From positions 1-40,233 of the forward strand of contig CAJKPX010000017.1 in assembly GCA_905201895.1 (NCBI GenBank): a DNA stretch of 40,233 bases, in the 5' to 3' direction. This document shows, piece by piece, positions 24,538-31,884 of this stretch (position 1 is the first letter of the stretch; each line of letters starts with the position of its first letter). The position numbers were made by a program, and so were the translations under genes. Below the pieces are notes generated by a model that saw nothing but the letters and a program-made list of their open reading frames with translations, was not told the DNA's origin and searched no databases. This stretch comes from an uncultured Eubacteriales bacterium. GTDB taxonomy: Bacteria; Bacillota; Clostridia; Oscillospirales; CAG-272.

Positions 24538-24727
24538 CCAAGCCGCAGGCTTGGCATATCATCACCGCACAACGTGCGGTGCATATCATCAAGGGCGCAT
24601 TGCGCCCTTGTATCTCATCACGCGTCAGCGTGCATTCTTCTGCGGCTTGATGATATACAACGGCAAGCCGTTGATGATATACCGCAACAGGTTGCGGATG
24701 ATATACACGCCTTCGGCGTGATTGATG
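24538..24727. repeat. Mirror-symmetric array of seven short hairpins with conserved linkers
   Basis: Seven hairpins (stems 5-9 bp, loops 2-4 nt) follow one another: 24538-24554, 24563-24581, 24590-24610, 24619-24632, 24658-24673, 24682-24697, 24706-24720. Their stem sequences all differ, while the linkers between them are conserved. In the left half the linker reads CATATCATCA (24555-24564, 24582-24591, variant at 24611-24620). In the right half it is the reverse complement, TGATGATATA (24648-24657, 24672-24681, shortened at 24697-24706). Paired change in stems with fixed linkers shows that the hairpins themselves matter. The array sits between the tRNA terminator and the promoter of the four-helix-bundle gene. 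Confidence 0.85.
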
Positions 24728-24747
24728 CGCGAGGATGCGAAAAGCTC

Positions 24748-24776
24748 TTGAATTACCTTGCAAAATATGATATAAT
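24748..24776 (+). promoter_or_regulatory. Sigma-A promoter of the four-helix-bundle gene
   Basis: TTGAAT (24748-24753), 17 bp, extended -10 TGATATAAT ending at 24776. The implied start is about 15 nt before the ATG, so the hairpin array lies upstream of this transcript. Confidence 0.75.
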
Positions 24777-24797
24777 ACCCTCGAAAGGAGTGATTGT

Positions 24798-25145
24798 ATG
24801 GCTAAAAACTATTTATTGATATATTCAGGGCAGCTTGCAACCGATATTGAGCTGCTTTGTCAAAATATAAAAGCCTCTTCCAACATTCTTTTCCAAATTC
24901 GCAAAAGTTCAAGCAGTGTGTATGCAAATATCCGTGAAGCCAATTACGGACAGAGCAAGGCGGATATGCTTTCGAAATTTGAAATTGCCCTTAAAGAATG
25001 TAGCGAAACCGAAGGTTGGTTACAGTTGTTATTCAACACAAACGGCATTGATGAAGAAACCTATAAAAATTATAGAAATCTTTGCGGTCGTATCAGACGA
25101 ATGTTGATTGCGAGTTGCAAAACCTTGAAGGAGAGCATAAAGTGA
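24798..25145 (+). CDS. Four-helix-bundle protein (23S rRNA intervening-sequence/Avd family)
   Basis: A 115-residue helical protein. The segments SSSVYANIREANYGQSKADMLSKF and ALKECSETEGWLQLL are the hallmark of the four-helix-bundle family first seen in 23S rRNA intervening sequences and related to Avd of diversity-generating retroelements. Characterised members form small oligomers, and Avd binds nucleic acid. Neither rRNA nor a reverse transcriptase is present here. Instead the gene lies directly behind the hairpin array, with AAAGGAG 7 nt before the ATG. The next gene starts inside its stop codon (GTGA overlap). Base use is clearly more AT-rich than the backbone, which suggests transfer. 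The family is firm; its function here is unknown. Confidence 0.85.
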   Translation: MAKNYLLIYSGQLATDIELLCQNIKASSNILFQIRKSSSSVYANIREANYGQSKADMLSKFEIALKECSETEGWLQLLFNTNGIDEETYKNYRNLCGRIRRMLIASCKTLKESIK

Positions 25146-25654
25146 AGAAAGAGTTACGGGATAAAATTTTAGAAAAAGTCGGATATGAATTGAATCGTAA
25201 CGGTTTTTTTATCGCCGATTCATCAAGTAAGTGGATGATTTTCCACAGAAAAAATGATTCCTACATCGAAATTATGCAGATTGGGCAAGACAAATACGAA
25301 TCATTTGTCAGCATTTCTGCTTCTATTGCCTTTCTCAATGTTCCAAATGAAATAACAAATATAAACCATGCATTTTTTAACGAATTTAATAACGGTGATT
25401 TTGAAAAAATCAGCACAGATGATTGCCGTGATAAATTATTCTTAAAAGGAAATTTTGGGGATGCTTTCCATTACGGCGACGTTTATTTGACGTTGTGGCG
25501 AGGAATTGTTGGCGTAGGTCCCAATGCCAAGAAACCAATCGGGATCAGACTTAAAAAATTCAATTCTGAAACATATGACAAATTATGTGACCTTATTATA
25601 CAAAGGCTTAAAAAAGCATATCGCTGGTTGGATAAAAAGAAACAGGGCATCTAA
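25142..25654 (+). CDS. Protein of unknown function coupled to the four-helix-bundle gene
   Basis: A 170-residue soluble, mixed alpha/beta protein I do not recognise. It begins with GTG (VKKELRDKILEKVGYELNRNGF), 13 nt after AAGGAGAG, and overlaps the previous stop. Its layout is an N-terminal helix, a strand-rich middle with aromatic residues, a GVGPNAKKPIGIRLKKF segment and a basic C-terminal helix (RLKKAYRWLDKKK). This is loosely like DUF4304-type small proteins, at low confidence. The overlap implies co-translation with the four-helix-bundle protein. It is AT-rich like its neighbour. Confidence 0.65.
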   Translation: MKKELRDKILEKVGYELNRNGFFIADSSSKWMIFHRKNDSYIEIMQIGQDKYESFVSISASIAFLNVPNEITNINHAFFNEFNNGDFEKISTDDCRDKLFLKGNFGDAFHYGDVYLTLWRGIVGVGPNAKKPIGIRLKKFNSETYDKLCDLIIQRLKKAYRWLDKKKQGI

Positions 25655-25657
25655 TAA

Positions 25658-25711
25658 TTTGGACACCTTTTGTTCGCAATTACTCTTGTTTAGACACCTT
25701 TTATCCGCAAT
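25658..25711. repeat. Two 23-nt direct repeats, 31-bp period
   Basis: Units at 25658-25680 and 25689-25711 agree at 20 of 23 bases (core GACACCTTTT, then CGCAAT). They begin 4 bases after the stop of the unknown gene. The origin is unknown; they could be remnants of element ends. Confidence 0.65.
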
Positions 25712-25715
25712 ATCG

Positions 25716-25758
25716 CAAAAAACAAAGAGAGGCACAACGTGCCTCTCTTTGTTTTTTG
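25716..25758. terminator. 20-bp perfect palindromic terminator
   Basis: Arms 25716-25735 and 25739-25758 with loop AAC. The outer part is A6/T6, so it can stop transcription from both sides: the four-helix-bundle operon on the plus strand and the XRE operon on the minus strand. Confidence 0.85.
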
Positions 25759-25772
25759 TCGGAAAGTCCCAC

Positions 25773-25867
25773 GGCTCTGAACCTCGCAAATCTTTGATTT
25801 GCCGGAATTTGCGCCAACATAAAAGCTTGGAAAAACCGAGAAAGGGCGCAAATTTAGGTTCAGAGCC
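25773..25867. repeat. 95-bp branched palindromic element
   Basis: Outer stem: 12 bp perfect (25773-25784 with 25856-25867). Inner stem: 10 bp perfect (25806-25815 with 25845-25854). Between them on the left side is a further 7-bp hairpin (25786-25792 with 25796-25802), and a weaker 5-bp stem sits near 25826-25840. The whole can fold as a multi-branch junction. It carries no credible gene. It resembles a small non-autonomous or extragenic palindromic element. Confidence 0.7.
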
Positions 25868-25902
25868 CTGCGATGGATACGGTTGCTCTCGGCGGTGTTT
25901 CA

Positions 25903-26730
25903 TTATTCTTTAATAAATGGCGTATTTCTGATATGGGACTGCAAACTATAAGCACCCTTATAGCCAATCTCTCTTGTCATCAACAATACGGCAAGCAATT
26001 TGTGGCTCGGTCGAGAATAATACAGAACACGCTTTTCACCGTTAATTGTAAGCTCCTGTTTCCATATTAGCTTTAGCGTCAACAGATCATCTATTACCGC
26101 ATTGATCTGATCATTTGTAATCTCGCAATCTCGCTCAAGCACTGCGCTCTCAAAAACATAATTCTCCGCTTTATGATACAAATAGATCAAAGCGTTCATT
26201 GTATCCGTATGAGACAATGCAGCAAAAATCTTTTGCAGGTCGTCCTTATCGTTCAAAAAATGCCCGTACCCCTCCGCAGGTTGCGGAAATACGGAAAAGA
26301 AGGGCTCTTTTCCATTAGATACGATTGTAAATCCGTTATCGTCAAGAATGTAGGATGCATTTTTTTGATTCTTGATCTCGTTGGGATCGTATTTCTTTTC
26401 AATCTGCATACGGCAGTTAAACAAGCCGCGCTCGATCTGCCAACCGATATCGCGTGCAACGTTAAATCGCTCTTTTGCCTCGGTGTTATGAATCAATTTC
26501 ACAATTCTGTCCGAAATATCCGCCATAGAAACAGCATCGTTTCCGAAAAGCTCATCAAGAGAAGCTTCAAGCTCGTTCGCAAGCGGAACAAGAAGCGCCC
26601 CATCGGGATACGTTTCGCTTGTTTCCCATTTTGACACCGCTTGAGCCGATACGCCAAGCTTTGTAGCAAGTTGCTCTTGTGTCAGATTCTTTTCAAGACG
26701 CAATCTTTTGATATTAGCCGACAAACTCAT
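25903..26730 (-). CDS. XRE-family transcriptional regulator (second of a tandem pair)
   Basis: A 275-residue protein with an N-terminal XRE helix-turn-helix (about 5-60, LTQEQLATKLGVSAQAVSKWE), a middle region without a recognised domain, and a C-terminal winged-helix-like part (about 175-260). It binds DNA; the target and signal are unknown. GGAGGT (26738-26743) lies inside the end of the upstream gene, whose stop is 1 bp before this ATG, so the two are co-translated. Architecture and length mirror the upstream gene, suggesting tandem duplication. AT-rich relative to the backbone. Confidence 0.8.
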   Translation of the reverse strand: MSLSANIKRLRLEKNLTQEQLATKLGVSAQAVSKWETSETYPDGALLVPLANELEASLDELFGNDAVSMADISDRIVKLIHNTEAKERFNVARDIGWQIERGLFNCRMQIEKKYDPNEIKNQKNASYILDDNGFTIVSNGKEPFFSVFPQPAEGYGHFLNDKDDLQKIFAALSHTDTMNALIYLYHKAENYVFESAVLERDCEITNDQINAVIDDLLTLKLIWKQELTINGEKRVLYYSRPSHKLLAVLLMTREIGYKGAYSLQSHIRNTPFIKE

Positions 26731-26731
26731 C

Positions 26732-27595
26732 TTATTTACCTCCGATCATTTTGCATCTTCCATTAAAGTTGTATTCATAAGAATTTCTGCCACACATTAC
26801 CTCAAACGCCAAGGAAATAAGGGATAGAATGATACCGTCGCCATGACACTCATAAACTCTTACCTCACCTTCGCTAAGGTGCGCAGTCACCCAATGGCAT
26901 GCGCCAACGGAACAGAATTCATCGAGAATTTCGGAAACTCGTTCCTCCTTTACACCCGTATTCTTTGCGATATAGTCCGCCGTGAAGCTTTCGGAGCAAG
27001 CGGTGGAATGAACATAATAAAGAACCGACAAAGCATCTTCGTTTGACAAGAACTTGAACATCTTCACGATCTCTGCTTGCTTACTCGGATCGTTCATCCA
27101 GGCAAAATTAGCTTTGTTGCGGAGCATCATTACCGCCACATTTACGTTTTCAGAGCTTGCGACAAACTCAACAAACTCATGAAGTGATATATTAGAACGG
27201 TAAAAATGCGATATTTCAGACGGAAAAACATTTTCTCTATCATAAACATCATCATTATATTTAGAAACAGTTCCGTACATAGTAGGAACAAGTGCTTTTA
27301 CCGCTTCAAATGCTTTTAGCACAGATTCGCGGCGATCAAGCCCTTCAAACAAAGAGCGGATTTCTTCTGCTGTGCTTTGCTTTTTGTCCTCGGAAAGTCC
27401 GAGAAGCGTGTCAGTGGTGACACCATAATATTTTGCGAGTTCTACAACCATTGAAAGATCAGGCGTAGAGGCACCATTCTCCCATTTGGACACCGTTTTA
27501 TTTGAAACAGATAGGCTTTGTGCCACATCTCCTTGTGTTACTCCTCGTGCAGTGCGGAGTTCCACCAATTTTTCTGCAATCTTACATTCGTACAT
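26732..27595 (-). CDS. XRE-family transcriptional regulator (first of a tandem pair)
   Basis: A 287-residue protein with an N-terminal XRE helix-turn-helix (about 5-60, VTQGDVAQSLSVSNKTVSKWENG) and a C-terminal region with a second helix-turn-helix-like segment (about 205-240, FTADYIAKNTGVKEERVSEIL). The ATG at 27595 is preferred because GAGAGG lies 8 nt upstream; a GTG three codons earlier overlaps that site. It is first gene of a two-gene operon with its own promoter. The regulated genes are unknown; the MATE transporter next door is one possibility. Confidence 0.8.
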   Translation of the reverse strand: MYECKIAEKLVELRTARGVTQGDVAQSLSVSNKTVSKWENGASTPDLSMVVELAKYYGVTTDTLLGLSEDKKQSTAEEIRSLFEGLDRRESVLKAFEAVKALVPTMYGTVSKYNDDVYDRENVFPSEISHFYRSNISLHEFVEFVASSENVNVAVMMLRNKANFAWMNDPSKQAEIVKMFKFLSNEDALSVLYYVHSTACSESFTADYIAKNTGVKEERVSEILDEFCSVGACHWVTAHLSEGEVRVYECHGDGIILSLISLAFEVMCGRNSYEYNFNGRCKMIGGK

Positions 27596-27640
27596 ATTTT
27601 TCACCTCTCGAAAAAATCAAGTTCCGGAGCTTGTGACTAT

Positions 27641-27669
27641 ATTATACACGAAACCAACGGTAGAGTCAA
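27641..27669 (-). promoter_or_regulatory. Sigma-A promoter of the XRE pair
   Basis: On the minus strand: TTGACT (27664-27669), 17 bp, TATAAT (27641-27646), 46 bases before the ATG. Confidence 0.8.
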
Positions 27670-27750
27670 CAGAGCGATATTTTATTATTTCTCTGAAACG
27701 GAGATTTGTTGAAGAAATAACAAACTATTTGTTGAAATTTCGAAGTGTAT

Positions 27751-27796
27751 AAAATACCGCCGAGAGCGACCAAACGGTCAATCTCGGCGGTGTTTT
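27751..27796. terminator. Terminator of the MATE transporter gene
   Basis: A 15-bp stem with one T-G pair (27751-27765 with 27782-27796) encloses a second small hairpin GACC/GGTC. AAAA and TTTT ends make it usable in both directions. It lies 45 bases beyond the MATE stop on the minus strand. Confidence 0.8.
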
Positions 27797-27841
27797 ATAA
27801 TGTCGATCCTAAGCCGCGAGTCGATTGGCACTGCTCACCTT

Positions 27842-29197
27842 TCAGGTCAAGTGCCTGATCCAGCGGAAGCGATTGCATTTGATTACGGCGGGAATTGATT
27901 TGAAAATCTGGTCGGCGTTGAGGCAGGCGATCACTGCAACGGGATGCCAATGGAATACGAACGCCGCGAGGAAGGAGAGCGGGAGCACGATGCACCAAAT
28001 GCTGATCAGGTCCATCCGAAGCACGTATTTTGCGTCACCGCCACCGCGCACGATACCCGTGTTGGTGGGCATTTGGTATGCCGTGCCGATTCCCGTGACC
28101 GAAAGCACGATCAAAAATCCGTTTGCCAGCTCCTTTGCCTCGTCGCTGATCTTGTATGCCGCAATGATGGGCGTGCGGAGCAGAAAGAGCGTGATGCCCG
28201 TGAAGAGACCAACGCCGAGAAAGATCAGCTGCATGGTTTTGGCATATTCCTTCGTTTTGTCAATGCGTCCCTCACCTATCGTTTTGCCGATGATCACCGC
28301 GGCGGCACCTGCACAACCGACACTGGCAACCTTGAGCGTCTGAAAGAGCGTGGAGGAGACCGCGTTGGCGGAGATCGCCGCATCCTGCATGTGACCCAGG
28401 ATCACGGTCTGAAGCGCGGTGGAAACGCCGAACAGTCCGTCACAAACCACGAGCGGCAGGCAGGTGACCAGAAACGTTTTGAAAAGCGAACGCTCAACCC
28501 GACCAAGATCGCGCAGGCTCCATTTCAGCTTTTTGTCGATCACTGCCACGTAAACGATCACAACCGCCAGCTCGATCACGCGTGAGATCAGCGTTGCGAT
28601 CGCCGCGCCCTCGCTTCCCATTGCGGGAAAGCCAAGCTTACCGAAGATGAGAATGTAGTTGAGCGAGATATTTGTCACGAGTGTAAAGAGTGAAACCACA
28701 AAGCCGATGCGCACGCTCTCCACCGCACGCAGGGTGGGGAGGAGAATGTTGGTAAGCGCAAAAACGGGGTAGGTGTATTTGATGATCCTTAAATACAGCA
28801 TTCCCTCGGCAATGAATTCCTCGGAGCTTGTAAAGAGCATCAGAAGCTGCCGCGGCATCAGCGTGGCGAGCACAAACATCACGCCGCCAAGCGTCAATCC
28901 GCAGATCAGTGCCACGTTTGAAAGTCGCTTGATGGCACCCGTGTTCTGTTGTCCCCAGTGCTGACTTCCCATCATCACCACCGAGCTGCCGAGTCCCGTG
29001 ATCAGCTGCTGAAAAATAAACTGCAGCTGATTGCATGCGGTGGCACCCGAAAGCGCCGCCTCGCTGAAATTCCCCAGCATGATGTTGTCGGCAAGGTTCA
29101 CGCCGAGAATAATCACGTTGTTCAGAATCAAAACGCTGCAGAGCGAGAAAAAATTTTTATAAAAGCTTTTGTCTTTTGAGAGTATCATGTTTGCCAT
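27842..29197 (-). CDS. MATE family multidrug efflux transporter
   Basis: A 451-residue protein with about 12 membrane helices in two six-helix bundles and the MATE phrases FQQLITGLGSSVVMMGSQHWGQ and GAAAVIIGKTIGEGR. These are Na+- or H+-driven antiporters for drugs and cationic metabolites. TGGAGA lies just before the ATG. It is monocistronic, with a consensus-like promoter and hairpin terminator. The substrate cannot be predicted. Confidence 0.9.
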   Translation of the reverse strand: MANMILSKDKSFYKNFFSLCSVLILNNVIILGVNLADNIMLGNFSEAALSGATACNQLQFIFQQLITGLGSSVVMMGSQHWGQQNTGAIKRLSNVALICGLTLGGVMFVLATLMPRQLLMLFTSSEEFIAEGMLYLRIIKYTYPVFALTNILLPTLRAVESVRIGFVVSLFTLVTNISLNYILIFGKLGFPAMGSEGAAIATLISRVIELAVVIVYVAVIDKKLKWSLRDLGRVERSLFKTFLVTCLPLVVCDGLFGVSTALQTVILGHMQDAAISANAVSSTLFQTLKVASVGCAGAAAVIIGKTIGEGRIDKTKEYAKTMQLIFLGVGLFTGITLFLLRTPIIAAYKISDEAKELANGFLIVLSVTGIGTAYQMPTNTGIVRGGGDAKYVLRMDLISIWCIVLPLSFLAAFVFHWHPVAVIACLNADQIFKSIPAVIKCNRFRWIRHLT

Positions 29198-29219
29198 TCT
29201 CCATGTTTTTGTCTACTAC

Positions 29220-29248
29220 ATTATAACGCGGTTTTTGAAAAAAGTCAA
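29220..29248 (-). promoter_or_regulatory. Sigma-A promoter of the MATE gene
   Basis: On the minus strand: TTGACT (29243-29248), 17 bp, TATAAT (29220-29225). Confidence 0.8.
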
Positions 29249-29301
29249 CGGGTTTGCTTAAAACGGAATTCCTCATTCAAATAATCATTGAGCCCCTCCA
29301 C

Positions 29302-29331
29302 TTGACTTTTGTACCTGTTCTGTGATATAAT
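29302..29331 (+). promoter_or_regulatory. Sigma-A promoter of the MBL-fold gene
   Basis: TTGACT (29302-29307), 18 bp, TGATATAAT extended -10 ending at 29331, 33 bases before the ATG. Confidence 0.8.
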
Positions 29332-29363
29332 GAAGGCGAATCTAACGAACGGAGTATAGCTTC

Positions 29364-30932
29364 ATGAAAAACATTAAAATTCCCGCATTTGGCGAGTTAA
29401 AATGCGTTGAAAACCGCGAAAATGAGCGAGCGGTTGTGTTCATGATCCCCAATGTCGACGCAGAGAAGTTTTCAGCTTATGGCGATCTTCTTGCAGAGCA
29501 GGGATATACTGCAAAGGAGGCAAACGAGACCGACACGCATCTTTACGCGGCGTACACCAACGGTACGGAATCATTTTTTATCAATTATTTTTCGGCTTTG
29601 CGCGAGCTTTATATCGTGCAGGAGGAGGGGAGCTCCTATTTTTCCTATACCGATACCCCGATGGAAACCTCTGCCACGCCGCAGATCACCCAGATGGAGC
29701 TCGCTGATTTCGGAATGAGCTACGTTATCCGACTTTCGGACGGACGCTTTATCATGATCGACGGCGGCAGGGATTTTGAGGTTGACCGCGAGCGGCTTTA
29801 TCAACACCTGTGTGCCAACTCCGTGCATGAGCGTCCAATCATTGCCGCGTGGATTCTCACCCATCCCCATGCCGATCATTTTCATCTGTTCGTTGGCTTT
29901 GTCGATCAGTACGGCAGCGACGTGGTGATTGAAAAAATGCTCTTTTTGTTCCCCGAGGCAGATGATCTGGCACACTATCCAAGCATGGAGAAGTCTGACC
30001 GACGATTTGACTACGACAATTCGGAGACAACCTATATCCGCAAGCTTCTCGAGCGTACCTTGCGGCTCGGTGTTTCCGTTTACTGTCCGCACACGGGGCA
30101 AACCTACCAAATCGGAGACGCATCCTGTGAAATCCTTGCCTGCATGGATGATACGATTCACGCCTCCACGAATATCAACGCGGCATCTCTTGTGATCCGA
30201 ATGGAGCTGGGCGGGCAAACGATCCTTTGGGCTGCTGACGCGCCGTTTAGCACTCTGAAGCTTGCAGAGCGGCAGGGGGATCGACTCAAGGCGGATATTT
30301 TGCAGATTCCGCATCACGGTTTTCAATCGGGAAGCGCCGAGGGCGAGATCAGGGGCTACGAGCGGATCAAACCTCGCGTATGTTTTCTGCCCGTTTCGGA
30401 CTACAACGCCTACACCACCTTTTGCGCACACCGAGAGGGGACGCAGTATCTGATGACGCAGGCGGACATCGACGAGCTCATCACGGGTACTCCCACGCGC
30501 ACACTTGAGCTCCCGTACACCCCCGCGTCGCATGCGAAAGCCGAAATCATGCGCAACTATCTTGCGGGGCAGGACAACTGCGGCTCAAAAACCTGGGTCT
30601 TTACGGGGCTCTCTACCTCCAAGCCCGATGATTTTACGTTCACCCTGCTCAATAGCACGCATGTCAATGCAACCGTTTGGATTGAGCTCTTTTTTGAGGA
30701 CAGAGGGCAGTGGGTGCGTCATATCAGGGCAGATATCTCACCGCTCGCCATGCGTCGAATTTCGATTGTTGGCGATCGGGTGGATCCCGACGCGTTGGAA
30801 TTCAATTGGCTCTCGCTTCACACGCAGGGAATTCCCGAAAACGCACGCTTTTCGGTCCGTTTCCTTTGCAGCCTGCCCATGATTATCTCGCACGAGCATC
30901 ACGCGGCAACCTATCATTCGATCAACCGATAA
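29364..30932 (+). CDS. Metallo-beta-lactamase-fold hydrolase with extra N- and C-terminal domains
   Basis: A 522-residue cytoplasmic protein. Residues about 115-345 form a metallo-beta-lactamase domain: FIMIDGG (129-135), the metal motif HPHADH (167-172), Asp292 (WAADAP) and the late HHG (317-319). It is closest in style to the ComEC-associated MBL group. The N-terminal 110 residues and the C-terminal 170 residues match nothing I recognise; the C-terminal part looks beta-rich. The substrate is unknown; phosphodiester or lactone hydrolysis are family possibilities. GGAG precedes the ATG. It is monocistronic, convergent with the AraC gene on the right. Confidence 0.8.
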   Translation: MKNIKIPAFGELKCVENRENERAVVFMIPNVDAEKFSAYGDLLAEQGYTAKEANETDTHLYAAYTNGTESFFINYFSALRELYIVQEEGSSYFSYTDTPMETSATPQITQMELADFGMSYVIRLSDGRFIMIDGGRDFEVDRERLYQHLCANSVHERPIIAAWILTHPHADHFHLFVGFVDQYGSDVVIEKMLFLFPEADDLAHYPSMEKSDRRFDYDNSETTYIRKLLERTLRLGVSVYCPHTGQTYQIGDASCEILACMDDTIHASTNINAASLVIRMELGGQTILWAADAPFSTLKLAERQGDRLKADILQIPHHGFQSGSAEGEIRGYERIKPRVCFLPVSDYNAYTTFCAHREGTQYLMTQADIDELITGTPTRTLELPYTPASHAKAEIMRNYLAGQDNCGSKTWVFTGLSTSKPDDFTFTLLNSTHVNATVWIELFFEDRGQWVRHIRADISPLAMRRISIVGDRVDPDALEFNWLSLHTQGIPENARFSVRFLCSLPMIISHEHHAATYHSINR

Positions 30933-30944
30933 GCGTTAACCGAT

Positions 30945-30986
30945 AAAAATACGCTCGGACGTTACAAAACGTCCGGGCGTATTTTT
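30945..30986. terminator. Bidirectional terminator between the MBL-fold and AraC genes
   Basis: A 19-bp stem with one T-G pair (30945-30963 with 30968-30986), 4-nt loop, A-rich and T-rich ends. Confidence 0.9.
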
Positions 30987-31795
30987 TGCTTCATAAATTG
31001 CTTTGGTGTGATTCCAAAGCGCTGCTTGAAATGGCGGATCAGAGCACCTGCGTCTGAAAAGCCGCAGAGAGAGGCAACCTCGTCCAGTGTTTTGCGTTCC
31101 TCCAGATAAACGAGCGCGTGTTGGAGTCGGCAATTGACCAAATATTCTGCAAGCGTGGAGTCGGTGTGTCGCTTGAATTCGGTCATCAGCGCGGTTCTGC
31201 CAACATGCAGATGCTTCGCCAGGTCGGAGGCAACGATCCGATCGGAGTAGTGCTGCTCGAGATAGGCGAGTGCGTCGATCACATAGGAGGGAGCATGTTT
31301 TTTTGGCGGTGTATCACGCTTTGCAAGATCGCAGAGCGTGGAGAGCAGATAACAGATCAAAAGGCGCTTGTCCAACGCTTTTTTTGCGTTGTTGATCTGT
31401 TCGATGCGTGCGCGCAGCTCCAGCGCTTCCTCGGGAGAGGGCAGCAGGATCGTACCGTGCTCGCCGAACACGTCTGCGAGCTGCTTCCACTCCGGCAGAG
31501 TGTCAACCACAAATTCAGGCGTGAAAAGCAGGTAAAGTCGACTGTAAAGTGTATCGGAACGGCAGGCGATATAGTGCGGCGTATGAGGGCGCGTGAGGAT
31601 CAAGCCACATCCTTGCAGCTCCTCTGCGCGGTTGGCAAGCAACACCTTGACGTTGCCCGAGAGAATGAGATTGATCTCGAAAAAGGCATGCTCGTGGTAG
31701 TCTTTCACCGACGTGGAATAGCCCTCACGCCGATAGACAACAGCATCTGTCCAAACCTCTCCGTAACCGAAATCATAGGGATCGTGTCTTGGCAT
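30962..31795 (-). CDS. AraC-family transcriptional regulator
   Basis: A 277-residue protein: an N-terminal cupin-type sensing domain (about 20-150, with DYHEHAFFEINLILSG) and a C-terminal double helix-turn-helix (about 175-275, IVASDLAKHLHVGRTALMTEF, then TLDEVASLCGFSDAGALIRHFKQRFGITPKQF). It is divergent from the Ldh2-type dehydrogenase gene and probably controls it. AAAGGAGG lies 7-8 nt before the ATG. A pair of 13-bp direct repeats 21 bp apart next to the dehydrogenase promoter is the likely operator. The inducer is unknown. Confidence 0.88.
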   Translation of the reverse strand: MPRHDPYDFGYGEVWTDAVVYRREGYSTSVKDYHEHAFFEINLILSGNVKVLLANRAEELQGCGLILTRPHTPHYIACRSDTLYSRLYLLFTPEFVVDTLPEWKQLADVFGEHGTILLPSPEEALELRARIEQINNAKKALDKRLLICYLLSTLCDLAKRDTPPKKHAPSYVIDALAYLEQHYSDRIVASDLAKHLHVGRTALMTEFKRHTDSTLAEYLVNCRLQHALVYLEERKTLDEVASLCGFSDAGALIRHFKQRFGITPKQFMKQKIRPDVL

Positions 31796-31816
31796 GTCAT
31801 CGCCTCCTTTCTGCTT

Positions 31817-31845
31817 ATTTTATCATATATCCGGACGAAAGTCAA
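31817..31845 (-). promoter_or_regulatory. Sigma-A promoter of the AraC gene at 30962-31795
   Basis: On the minus strand: TTGACT (31840-31845), 17 bp, TAAAAT (31817-31822). Confidence 0.7.
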
Positions 31846-31884
31846 TAAAAAAACGGGATGTTTTTTTGTAAAACACTAAAAATC

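Noticed and set aside
24538..24727. CRISPR array
   Set aside because: Regular spacing suggested repeats and spacers, but the variable parts are themselves self-complementary, the conserved part is only 10 nt and flips orientation, and no cas gene is present.
21516..25145. Diversity-generating retroelement (DUF6273 target plus Avd-like protein)
   Set aside because: No reverse transcriptase gene and no template/variable repeat pair were found between or near the two genes.
25583..25903. 106-residue open frame on the minus strand
   Set aside because: It reads through the tandem repeats, a terminator palindrome and the branched palindrome; any protein similarity elsewhere would reflect the repeat, not a gene.
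25903..27595. Toxin-antitoxin pair
   Set aside because: Both proteins are XRE regulators of similar length; neither resembles a toxin.
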